Origin: Acanthosepion lycidas | Lineage: Eukaryota > Mollusca > Cephalopoda > Sepiida > Sepiidae | Assembly (NCBI GenBank): GCA_963932145.1 | Contig: OZ010593.1 | Span: 29,431,396 to 29,495,395 of the forward strand | Direction of reading: 5' to 3' | Length of the DNA stretch: 64,000 nt | Shown: piece by piece, positions 51,914 to 61,259 of the stretch | Numbering within the stretch: the first letter of the stretch is position 1 | How the letters are laid out: every line of letters starts with the position of its first letter | The notes under the pieces: generated by a model | Told to the model about the DNA's origin: nothing | What the model saw: the letters and a program-made list of their open reading frames with translations, nothing else | Databases searched by the model: none | Position numbers and translations under genes: made by a program

Positions 51914-53060
51914 CAAACAATAAAATACCATCAGAAAGTTTCTTGGATAAACAATCATTACTAGGGAAAATACTGCCCAAATATTTGTAAATGTAGTTGT
52001 AGATCTACCATGTGTTATTTTTTAACCATTTAGAAAATAACAATAACTCCTTTCACTACAAATTTGAGAAAAAAATTTTCACATGCCAGTGTGAAATTAT
52101 TTCCTAACCAAAACCTTGTATTCAAAGAGTTCACAACTCTATGGAATTAGATTTTGAATCCCCTTACAGATATTAAAATAAAAGTATACTTCAAGCTTAG
52201 AATCAATCACTGAGACCAGTTTGATCTACATGTGCACACACATACACAATGGAAGAGAGAGAGCCAGCAGCCACTGACTAAGGCTTTGTCCACACACACA
52301 ATAGAAGGTATTAACTAACAACCACCTACTAAGCCTTTGTCTACAAACACCAAGAAAATTGAACATTTTATTGCTATCATATATTTCTTAAAAAAATGTT
52401 ATTTCAACTGAAATTCTGTTTCTACTTTTACTTCAATGAATAACCGTTTTTATGTTTCATTTAAAGGTGTTGTCGTTGATAAATGTTTGGAACCCCAACA
52501 CTCAGTAACAAAAACCTGGGTAGATGGATCCCAACAATAGTACCAATCCTTATGGTTCATGTTGCTGGGAATGAACCAAACCATTAGATTAATTCCTTAT
52601 TCCTTTAGAAAAATGATTGCTCTCTTTTCATGAAAAAGGAGGTAGAATAAAATAGGTATCAACAAATGAGTTTAATTGTTTCATTGTTTGAATGATACTT
52701 CTCAAATTATAAGCATTTCCTTAAACTTTTAATTAATAAAAACATGGCAATTCATAGCTGGGCAAATAATGAGAGGCTAAGATCTTTGAACATTTATTTG
52801 ATATATGTTAAGAAATAAACATGGTTTTGTTTGCTTTACAGTTGGAAGGATGGGTAAAAATCCCAAAATGTATAATATGGAATTATTTAGGTTACATAAA
52901 TGCAGGGAATTTTTTTATGATTTGCATTGTTTTCAAAACAAAAAAGACTGGGTTAAATAGACCAAACAATTGAGACAAATAACCGAAATGAAAAATTTTA
53001 ATGTTGTGTACAATAATTAGTAAGTTCAGTCTTGGTGTACACATTGTGCAGCTGTTATCA
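51910..53060. other. No gene recognised
   Basis: AT-rich DNA. CACACACA...AATGGAAGAGAG and CACACACACAATAGAAGG (52,235-52,310) form a loose local duplication. Short frames show no domain. Confidence 0.4.
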
Positions 53061-53064
53061 TCAT

Positions 53065-53205
53065 AGTTAAATGTGATCATTATGCCAAATTCAAATTCCA
53101 GCCTAGGCCATTGTGATCACTTTATACACAAATCCCTTGAGAAATGTAGGAATCCATTTCATCTCCCCCCCATTAAGGGTTAATTAGTAGGACAGTTAAA
53201 CAATG
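53065..53205 (+). mobile_element. SINE A fragment, plus strand
   Basis: GCCAAATTCAAATTCCAGCC (box B-like), then AAATCCCTTGAGAAATGTAG, GAATCCATTTCATC and GGGTTAATTAGTAGGACAG follow the SINE A order. Confidence 0.6.
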
Positions 53206-53261
53206 CCAAGCTGAGTAATTACCTAGATGCATGACCACTTGAGACTACCAGATGCTGTAAG

Positions 53262-53415
53262 CTTTGATGTGCGGGCGGTTTTGGAATTGTTAATCAGAGA
53301 ACTGAGTTCTAATTTCAGTTGGGTTCATTGCATTCACATAGATGCAAATACCCTTGGGTAAGGTATGAATCCACCTTTTCTTCCCCAGCTATGAGTTAAT
53401 TAGTAAGATTTGTAT
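53262..53415 (+). mobile_element. SINE A fragment, plus strand
   Basis: TTAATCAGAGAACTGAGTTC, TAATTTCAGTTGGGTTCATT, GCAAATACCCTTGGGTAAGG, TATGAATCCACC and CCCCAGCTATGAGTTAATTA. Second SINE A piece within 200 bp on the same strand. Confidence 0.65.
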
Positions 53416-53599
53416 CATTAAATCATTATCTAAAAAAATAAATAAATAAGAATTCTTACAATCTAAAAAATATTTCTGGGTTTAAATAACATGCAAAAGG
53501 TTGATAATCCTTAAAAATCAATCAATCATGGTAACTTGATTATTGGTAATACAAAAATGTGGAAATATTTCAAATTTTTTATGCTGTTACTGCCAATAA

Positions 53600-53712
53600 C
53601 TAATATTTGAATAAATATCCTTAGGGAAGATATGAAACAACATATTAGAAAAAAATCTTTTGCATGTCATGATGATTGATAGGGAAGAGAGTTCATGAGT
53701 GAGCATATAAGA
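53600..53712 (+). mobile_element. SINE A tail scrap, plus strand
   Basis: AATATCCTTAGGGAAGATAT, GAAACAAC and AAAAAAATCTTTTGCATGTC match the distal SINE A tail of 30,060-30,220 with a deletion. Confidence 0.45.
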
Positions 53713-54500
53713 AACAACTCTTCCATAGACTATTGCCTAGTAAAATATTATACTCCATGCCAACCATGACAGGGGTTAGCTTTATCATCATAAATATATA
53801 AAAATTACTTTAAAAAAATCAATAGCTCTAAAATTGAACAACAGAATAAATGCATCATCTTTTATTTAAATCTGTTAAAACAATCATGCAGCAATAAATG
53901 AAAATAGTGAATACAAAATAATCAATAAATCAATGTAAGCAGAAAATGATTAAAAAAGAAGGACATGTACTTTTAAGAAGATAAAAAGAAAGTACATCCA
54001 TTAAGGTCTATTATTTGTGAGACCTATGAATGAAGAAAGGCTTTTAAGAAGAGTAAAACGAAAATACATCCAAAAGGGGAAAAATAGGAAGAAAATAAAA
54101 GTAAAACAAAAACTGAAGAAAATGAAGAAAATCAATTGCTAAAAGTTTCAATGGTGGACAGTAAATTATCTGAAATGTCACTTGTTATTGGAAGCGATGA
54201 GGATAAATAATAGTAAAATGATAAAGGCAAATGGCAATATTTGATAAAAGAAATACTTATTTGTTTGTTTTTAGTCTTTTTATTCATTTCTTTCCCAACC
54301 TGCTGTTTATTCATAGATGATCTTTTAAAAATATCAATTAACTTTTACCTGAATAGTTTGTGCTTCATGTATTGAAGAATAAATAATCTCAATTCTGGGT
54401 TACTGAAAGACAAATCAGTGGGAGGCGAGCAGGAAATAAAAATACATGAATACTGATTCTATATACAAGCATGTACATGAATCACTTAAAATATGAGAAG

Positions 54501-54505
<5 letters not shown>
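53713..54505. other. No gene recognised
   Basis: AT-rich. AAGAAAGTACATCCATTAAG (53,987) and GAAAATACATCCAAAAGG (54,060) form a small direct duplication. Nothing else. Confidence 0.4.
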
Positions 54506-54507
<2 letters not shown>

Positions 54508-54549
<42 letters not shown>

Positions 54550-54749
54550 TGAACATTGAAGTCAACACTCAGAGGCAATAAGCTGATTCATGCTAGATGC
54601 AATCGTCAAGCCGCCATTTGCGTCAAGCATGAAACAGCCTGTCGCCTCTGAGTGTTGACTTCAATGTTCACTTTTATATTTACATATGCTCTATCTCTGA
54701 TATTGAGCATTTTTTCCCATAAATATAGCACACCTTAAAACTATATTTC

Positions 54750-54781
<32 letters not shown>
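54508..54781. repeat. Foldback element, copy 2, between (TA)n tracts
   Basis: Perfect 22-bp arms lie at 54,548-54,569 and 54,651-54,672. The 81-bp centre is itself palindromic (CAGAGGCAATAAGCTGATTC against the inverse of GAAACAGCCTGTCGCCTCTG). So the full 125 bp could fold into one long hairpin. The right flank, to about 54,751, is the inverse of window positions 41-126. (TA)n tracts lie at 54,508-54,543 and 54,752-54,781. Confidence 0.8.
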
Positions 54782-54785
<4 letters not shown>

Positions 54786-54898
54786 CCCAAGTACTTTCAA
54801 TCTCATCTGAGACCATCTTCAAGGGGTTAAAATATCTGTATATATGTATACAGTACCTCCGTAAATTCAAAATATTTTTTCACTGTTTGTTACTTCTT
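54782..54898 (-). repeat. PLE-type 3' tail, same as at 12,540-12,650
   Basis: CCAAGTACTTTCAATCTCAT, CTGAGACCATCTTCAAGGGG and ATATTTTTTCACTGTTTGTT match 12,545-12,655 in the same orientation. It begins directly at a (TA)n tract. Non-coding. Confidence 0.6.
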
Positions 54899-54899
54899 T

Positions 54900-55225
54900 C
54901 TTTTTATGTGCCATGTCCTTTCAGGACGTAGGCAATCATGGCTCTCCACCTTCCTCTATCCCTTGCAGCTCTCAACAAGTTCGTTCCCTCTGCTTCCTCT
55001 CTCAGACTACGTTCTGTCATCATCTTGCTTAAGTCCACCAGATATGTCACAAGTTGTTTTCTCTTATCTCTTGTTCTCTGTATATGACCCATAAGTATCA
55101 GATTCTCCAGGCCCTCCTTCCTCATTATGTGTCCCAGAAACTTCAGCTGCTTCTTCATGATATTAAGTATAATATCCTTGTTTGCAACCTCTCTAAGATC
55201 ATTGTTCACACGCTTGGTCTATCAT
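54900..55225 (-). mobile_element. LINE B C-terminal fragment with an open frame, minus strand
   Basis: The 101-codon frame reads MNNDLREVANKDIILNIMKK, QLKFLGHIMRKEGLENLILM, GHIQRTRDKRKQLVTYLVDL, SKMMTERSLREEAEGTNLLR and AARDRGRWRAMIAYVLKGHG, ending in T and stop. This is the RTE-like C-terminal tail, open to its natural stop. It is the best-preserved LINE B tail here, but only the end of the protein is present. Confidence 0.8.
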
Positions 55226-55429
55226 GGTTAACAACTGTTTGTTACAGTGTTCCAAAATTTGAATACACAAGGAAGGTAAATTTTTATTTTAATATTTAGA
55301 AAATGAAAAGGATTTTAGCTATATTTTAATTTAGTATCATATATAAAATGACATTGACAAGATGACTTATGTTTCATGTCAATGATCATAGTTCAATCTC
55401 AGAACATTTAACGACCCTGTCGGCTGGGG

Positions 55430-56180
55430 CTTAGAATACGCTGACTGCACCTCTGTAGAGGGGTAAGACACCCCCAATGAGGCATCCTGGGTATGACGCT
55501 AAACTGCATCCAACAGCAAGGCCTCTGATCAGGAGGTTTTGAGGAGTGTGGAACAACCTCTTAATTGCTGGTGTTCCCAGGTCCACCTTGACCCGGGGTG
55601 GTAGCACCTGTTAGGGTCCCAGCTATGGGCAAATAGTGAACTCCTAATTTTTCCAAGTCCTACACACGTCCTGGGTATGACAGTAAATTACATCCGTGTC
55701 CTGGGTATGGCAATAAACTACATCCGCATCCTGGGTACAGCGACAAACTACATCCAACAGCAAGGCCTCAGATAATGTTTTCGGAAAAATAATGTTGCCA
55801 GCTATACGTTTTTTGTAAAAGATAAATTTGCCAACTATAAGTTTTTGAAACAATAATGTTGCCATCTATACGTTTTTTGTAAAAGAATAATGTTGCCAGC
55901 TATACGTTTTTTGTAAAAGAATAATGTTGCCAGCTATACGTTTTTTGTAAAAGAATAATGTTGCCAGATATACGTTTTTTGTAAAAGAATAATGTTGCCA
56001 GCTATACGTTTTTGGAACCATAATGTTGCCAGCTATACGTTTTTGAAACAATAATGTTGCCAGCTATACGTTTTTTATTCCATACAAAATAGGCATTTAA
56101 AATTCATATAAACTAGATTTGGCATTAAATAACCCACAGTGGTTGATATGCCATAAAACCCAAACAAACAAACAAACAAA
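55430..56180 (+). mobile_element. Minisatellite-bearing retroposon, copy 2
   Basis: A GC-richer head (GTCGGCTGGGGCTTAGAATA, CCTCTGTAGAGGGGTAAG) comes first. CATCCTGGGTATGACGCTAA and CATCCAACAGCAAGGCCTCT start a body shared with 39,965-39,780 reversed. A three-unit ~30-bp array (GTCCTGGGTATGACAGTAAA and variants, 55,667-55,757) precedes a second array of about eight 34-bp (some 31-bp) units of GTTGCCAGCTATACGTTTTT at 55,790-56,075. The end is GGCATTAAATAACCCACAGT, GGTTGATATGCCATAAAACC, then (CAAA)n. No open frame of meaning. Confidence 0.75.
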
Positions 56181-56483
56181 TCCTCTAACCTCACACACAT
56201 CCGTAGAAAATTCTATAACAAGGAGAACATGAATTATTTGCAAAAACTGAACCAAAAAATATATTGGATTTTCTAAAAAGAATTGGTCTCTTATCAAAGA
56301 TGTAGACTGATGTATAAACAACATATCCTACTTTTTACCATTTTGCAAATAAATTGTCCTTATCAAATGGAAATTCTTGACTTAAACAAAAATACCTAGG
56401 ATTATTTTGCAGTGTGCAAGCAAATAAGCTCTAGCTTGCTAAAAATGTTCCATACAAAATAGGCATTTAAAATACATATATTT

Positions 56484-56487
<4 letters not shown>

Positions 56488-56536
<49 letters not shown>

Positions 56537-56620
56537 AGATAGATATATAGATATAAACTTGATTTGGCATTAAATAACCCACAGTGGTTGATATGCCATA
56601 AAACCCAACCAACCAACCAG
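56488..56620 (+). repeat. (TA)n, then 3' scrap of the minisatellite retroposon
   Basis: After (TA)n at about 56,488-56,533, GGCATTAAATAACCCACAGT, GGTTGATATGCCATAAAACC and CAACCAACCAACC repeat the 3' end of 56,112-56,180, with a CCAA-type tail in place of CAAA. TTCCATACAAAATAGGCATT also occurs both at 56,079 and 56,447, so the two lie in a ~370-bp direct duplication. Confidence 0.75.
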
Positions 56621-57066
56621 AACATTTAAAAGAACACTCATGTCTACATTCACAGTTTAGACAGATATTAGTCAAAAATATATTAGTACTTCATCAAGAT
56701 AATAAGCAAAAACTTAAAATTCTGGAAGCCCTCTATATAAGAGAATTGCAGACAAAAATAAAATCAACTATGTATATAGGAACAAACTCCTGAAATGTTT
56801 GTAGCAGCAAAGTTTTATATAAAATACTAAATTAAAATATAACTAAAAATCTTTTTCAATTTTTAAATATTTAAATAAAAATTACAAAAATTACACCCCA
56901 TGTAAATGTGAATTTTGGAATGCTGGAAACAGTGAAAAAATATGTTGAATATATATATATATATATATTATATATATAGTTTATGCACACTTAGGTAATC
57001 CGTATGGGTAGACCCGAGGAGGATGATATCCAGAGAGCTCAATGTAAAATTCAGAGCAGATATGTT
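56621..57066. other. No gene; (TA)n at 56,950-56,980
   Basis: AT-rich sequence only. Confidence 0.4.
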
Positions 57067-57210
57067 TGAATAAAAACAGACCACGTTAAAGTTCCATGTA
57101 ATAAATTATTTCACTATAACCCCTTTAACAGGGCTCTGGATCATCAGACTTTACTTCCAAAAATTGAAATGAAAAATGAAAAGAAATTCACACATTTTGG
57201 TCTGTTTTTA

Positions 57211-57246
<36 letters not shown>
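57067..57246. repeat. 148-bp unit with perfect 17-bp terminal inverted repeats, then (TA)n
   Basis: TGAATAAAAACAGACCA at 57,067-57,083 and its exact inverse at 57,198-57,214. The inside (CACTATAACCCCTTTAACAG, GGCTCTGGATCATCAGAC) has no palindromy. (TA)n follows at 57,216-57,246. MITE-like, or the two ends of a PLE-type tail; the target duplication is hidden by the microsatellite. Confidence 0.6.
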
Positions 57247-57252
<6 letters not shown>

Positions 57253-57447
57253 TGATTAAGTCCAACAATTATTTAATACATTTTCTATTTATGCTATTTT
57301 TGTAGATATATTTTATTTAAGTAAATGCTCTGATTTTTAATTTAACAGTATTAATTATATCTTATTACTATTAACCTAAATGTTTGATAAATTTCATAGA
57401 TAATATGCACTTTCTGACAAGAATCAAACCTGTAGTGCAACCCTAAT

Positions 57448-57560
57448 GTGGCTGAATGTTTAACAGCATGTCAGATCAAATGACAGTTCCCATTAGGGCT
57501 ACAGGTTCAATTCCTATTGGAGAGCACATATTTTCTACAAAATTTCTTTGAACACACACA
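57448..57560 (+). mobile_element. SINE B copy, plus strand
   Basis: TGTGGCTGAATGTTTAACAG (box A-like), CTACAGGTTCAATTCCTATT (box B-like) and GGAGAGCACATATTTTCTAC, then a CA tract. The head is well kept; the tail is cut at the CA repeat. Confidence 0.7.
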
Positions 57561-58119
57561 CACACTAATGATGACAAAGTTGAAACTCTGGACCACTTGT
57601 ATATACAAGTGGTCAAAAATGCCAAATGCCAAAATGAACTTTGGAAAATTTTTTTACTTCCCCCTTGTTTGAGGAGGATCCTACATAATATGGAAAAATC
57701 GATCATTAAAATTAATCGACACAAAATGTTTGTTGTTTTTGATTATATTTGGCTAATAGATAATTACAGAGTAGTTTTGCCCAACACAAGTTGGTAAAGC
57801 GATCAGAAATTAAAGATTACTAAATGCAACAGAAGTTCTAATTACATAAGCCTTCTGAGGGATGTTTAATTATCAAAGTTGAGGTAGTTGATTTCCTGTT
57901 ACCTTCAGGAAGTGATTGGTGCTAGTGGCAGTTGTGTACCTGCAACAACTGCTAGATCTAAAGCTGTTTGCAGTAAGTTAAAAGAGTTGTTGACCATATT
58001 GTTGAACCATTGCAACAATTGTCGCATTTGAGACAATGTTTACACCCGACCTGTGTTCAAAGGGGTCTTGATATATGCTGGTCAATCATGAGCTATGCAA
58101 GTTGAGAAGTTATGTCTTG
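57561..58119. other. No gene recognised
   Basis: A short hairpin (CCACTTGTATATACAAGTGG, 57,593-57,612) is perfect. The remainder is unassigned. Confidence 0.45.
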
Positions 58120-58385
58120 TATGAAATGATTGGGTGGATATATGGTGTCAAGCTAGCTGACAGATTTAGAATGGTGTTACGGTACAAATGTTTTGGGCAT
58201 CACTCCTTTGAATCTATTGCTGACTGCCTAAAGGTATGATGGTTTGGATATGTACAATGAAAAAGTTTATGGTTGAAGCAATGTACTGAGCTAAGCAATG
58301 AGGGCAGTTGTGATAAAGAACAGCCAACATATTTTGTAGAGAATAAAATGAAGTTGAAAGACGTAGCTTTTAAGATACCTTAGGA
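58120..58385 (+). mobile_element. LINE E (RTE-like) tail fragment
   Basis: The plus strand reads MIGWIYGVKLADRFRMVLRY, then SFESIADCLK and WWFGYVQ. This follows the pattern xRWMxGVxLxDR...IxxxxRxxRLRWFGHV found after the RT in RTE-type elements. Decayed, with stops and frame changes. Confidence 0.45.
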
Positions 58386-59430
58386 ACATGCAAATTACAG
58401 ATTGGATATGCCTAAACCAAACAGGTGCAACAATTTAAATATCTAGGAAGCATATTAAAAGAGGATGGAAAGTGTGGCACTGAAATCTGAAAGTGAAAAA
58501 TGCATTCCAAAATAGAAAGGGGTGAAAGACAAGGGTGTGTCTTCTCACCAGATTTATTCAACCTATACATTGAAGCAATTCTGAGAGAATTAGAAGTCCT
58601 ACCAGGTGATCACAATTTTAACAGCATAAGATATGCAGATTATAGTGTTGATAGCAGACACAAAAAAGAATCTACAAGAACTCCTACAAAAGGCAGTGAA
58701 GGAAAGCAAGAAGAAAGGACTAAGCCTCAATAGCAAGAAATAGAATTTATGGTTGTCAGCAAAAGAAACAGCAGCCCAACTTGCAAATTACAAATTGGAG
58801 ATACCAAAATCAAACAAGTGCAACAATTTAAATATTTTGGAAGTGTTTTAATGTAGGATAGAATGTGAGACAAAAAAATTTGAAGGTGCATTGGAAAAGT
58901 GAAAGTTGCTTTCAAAAAGGTAAACAAAGTATTAAGAAATAGGAAAATTTAATTAGAATTAAAGAAAAGAGTACTGAACTGTTATGTAAAATCAGTCCTC
59001 CTATATGGCAATGAATGCTGGACAATTTCATCACAGATGAAGAGGAGACTTCAACCAACAGAAATGTAGTTCTACAGAAGGAAACTGAGAATACCATGGA
59101 CCAAACATGTGAGCAATGATGCAGTTATACAGACAATAGTAACACAAAGGACATTTATGCTTAACATCAGGAAGAGACAGTTGAAATTTCTGGGGCATAT
59201 AATGAGGAAAGAAGGCTTGGAAAATTTGATACTCACCGGATAGATAGAAGGTAAGTGGGCCAGAGGAAAGCAATGCTCAACCTACCTGGTAAGCTTGGGC
59301 AAATAGATGGCAAAGTAGGGTTTGGGAGAGATTGCAAAAAGTCAAAAAGTATCAAGGACTACAAGAGATAGGAAGTTGTGGAGAGAGATGATTGCCAACA
59401 TCCTAAATAAGTCTAGAGAAGTGCAGTGAA
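58385..59430 (+). mobile_element. LINE B, longest copy, internally rearranged
   Basis: 58,385-58,510 is a late RT-region piece (TKQVQQFKYLGSILKEDGKC). From 58,513 an earlier piece follows (IERGERQGCVFSPDLFNLYI, NSIRYADYSVDSRHK; relatives have YADDTV), then LSLNSKK-like, LQIGDTKIKQVQQFKYFGS (58,785-58,850), then VLNCYVKSVLLYGNECWTIS and the tail FYRRKLRIPWTKHVSN, QLKFLGHIMRKEGLENLIL. So the QVQQFKY segment is present twice, about 400 bp apart, in scrambled order. RTE-like non-LTR element; not functional. Confidence 0.8.
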
Positions 59431-59577
59431 TAAGGCTTGTAAAATATCTAATCTTGGTGTCAAGAGAAAAAAAGATAAACCAGATAGTGATTAAGTTAGT
59501 TGGCAAATAGCTTTTATCTGTGTTATTTCTTTTTGCTGATGTTTACAAATTACTTGTTTTTGTCTGAGACTTTCAAA

Positions 59578-60270
59578 TGATTTCTTGTTATCGTACAATG
59601 ATCTTTTTCTTTCTCCTAATCTTTATTTTTCACTTGTCTCAAATGGTTCATTAAATTAATCATGTAACAGTCAATATCCTATATCAGAATCACAGCAAAA
59701 ATAGCAAAAAATATAAAAAAAACTTCAAATTTAGAAGAATTCTATGCAGTTTGTATCCAAGTGAAATTTTTAACTGAATGTTCACCTAATGCAAGGCCCA
59801 AGAGCCTTTCAAGGTAGGGGTTACTGAATGAGGTTGTTGTATAGGCATAAGAGGAAGAAATAAGTACAGATTAAGATGAAGTTTGTATTGGTCAGAGAAA
59901 CATCCTCTCAGGAGCTTGTTCTACAAAGTAACAGTCCCAATGAAAAAGCTGTATAAGTGGAAATTCCTTCTTACCAATGGAATATAAAAGTAATGAGTAT
60001 CATTTGATCCTGTGTATGTAGCATGGCAGGTGAAATATGAGTAAAAACTGTATCTACAACATCCTACGAATTTGCTGCAGATAAATTTTTAAATATCATG
60101 TTCCTTCAGGGCATAGGTGACCACGGTTTACTATAGACTCCTTTTTATCTATTATCTGTGATTTGCTATGACTTTGAGGGAAAAGTAGAAGAGTGGTTTC
60201 TTATTGCTTTGAATTGAGAGTGGTCTTTTTCTAAGAGTGGTTGCAAACAATGTTAAAGAGCACACTATAC
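59578..60270. repeat. Tandem-duplicated block, copy A (with SINE A tail, minus)
   Basis: ATCTTTTTCTTTCT, TTCACTTGTCTCAAATGG, AGAAGAATTCTATGCAG, ATATGAGTAAAAACTGTAT, TTCCTTCAGGGCATAG and CTTTTTATCTATTATCTGTG recur in order at 60,598-61,075. Copy A has about 250 bp (59,785-60,035) that copy B lacks. Its right part (60,110-60,270) is a minus-strand SINE A tail. Confidence 0.65.
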
Positions 60271-60278
60271 TCTGCTAG

Positions 60279-60430
60279 TAGAGAGAAAATGCCTTTCCCA
60301 AAGCCAGCAGAGAGAAAATGCCTTTCCCAAAGCTAGCGGAGAGAAAATGCCTTTCCCAAAGCTAGCGGAGAGAAAATGCCTTTCCCAAAGCTAGCGGAGA
60401 GAAAATGCCTTTCCCAAAGCTGACGGAAAG
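60279..60430. repeat. 29-bp minisatellite, about 5 units
   Basis: The unit GAGAGAAAATGCCTTTCCCA followed by AAGCTAGCG is repeated with almost no variation from about 60,282 to 60,425; a sixth, decayed unit follows. The near-identity of the units points to recent expansion. The unit resembles the SINE A (minus sense on plus strand) segment GAGAAGAGATCGATTCAAGT-CTTTCC. Confidence 0.9.
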
Positions 60431-60590
60431 AAAATTACCTTCACAAATCTGAATTCAGAATAGTCTTCCTTTCAAAATGGCTTCTGTTTAATGCTAAAGA
60501 ACCCAGTTTACTCTACTCTTCAACTTATAGGTAAAAAGAGAAGAGATCGATTCAAGTCTTTCCTAAAGATATTAATACTAGAGTGAATGA
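60430..60590 (-). mobile_element. SINE A fragment, minus strand
   Basis: TCTGAATTCAGAATAGTCTT, AAGAACCCAGTTTACTCTAC, CAACTTATAGGTAAAAAGAG and TTTCCTAAAGATATTAATAC are the SINE A tail in reverse. Continues the SINE in which the minisatellite arose. Confidence 0.6.
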
Positions 60591-60594
60591 CTTA

Positions 60595-61250
60595 TGACAT
60601 TTACACTTTTCATTATCATTCTTTTTCTTTCTGCAAAACTTTTTTTTCACTTGTTTCAAATTAATCATGTTAAGTGTCACTCTAACCTGTATAAGAACCA
60701 CAGAAGAAATAAACAAAAACACTTTATATTTAGAGGAATTCTATGCAGCCAATTCACAAAATTTATGTTCCTATCCAAGTAAAATCTGAGTAAAAACTGT
60801 ATATCTACAAGCCTGCTGCAGATATTTTTTAAAATTGCTATGTCCTTTCAGGATGTAGTAATAGTAATGTCTGTCTATCTGTAAGGAGACATTTGGCAGT
60901 CATTTTTGTACAGGTTTAGTTTCAGTTCAAACTCTTCAGATTCCCTTCTATAAGTATTTTATAGGATTAATTAATAATTGTGGGTTTGAACTGAAACTAA
61001 AGCTGTTTCACTAAGATGCCCCTATGAAGGGGAGAACATTTGCTCTTGTTCACCACAGCCTCCTTTATTATCTGTGAATTGTCATGACTTCTTGTGGAAA
61101 GGTAGATTTCCATTGCCTTCACAGTTCTGAATTTAGAACAGCTCACTCCGAAAACTAAAAGCCCAGTCTACCCTATTATTTCACCCACGGTGACCTTTCT
61201 CAAGAACATTAGTATGAAAGTGGACTTTGAACATGCCAATTCCAATGTTC
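60595..61250. repeat. Tandem-duplicated block, copy B, with SINE A at right
   Basis: Partner of 59,578-60,270. Between GATGTAG (60,859) and TTCACCACAG (61,049) it carries about 190 bp absent from copy A, including the MITE at 60,915-61,012. 61,049-61,250 is a minus-strand SINE A (TTATTATCTGTGAATTGTCA, CCTATTATTTCACCCACGGT, GACTTTGAACATGCC). Confidence 0.65.
60915..61012. mobile_element. ~98-bp MITE-like element with 18-bp inverted ends
   Basis: TTTAGTTTCAGTTCAAAC (60,917-60,934) and GTTTGAACTGAAACTAAA (60,992-61,009) are exact inverses. The left arm plus about 40 bp recurs, inverted, at 62,190-62,248. Non-coding. Confidence 0.65.
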
Positions 61251-61259
61251 ACATACCAC

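Noticed and set aside
55790-56075. Regular 34-bp repeats resembling a CRISPR array
   Set aside because: Units follow head to tail with no unique spacers, the context is eukaryotic, and the array lies inside a retroposon-like element.
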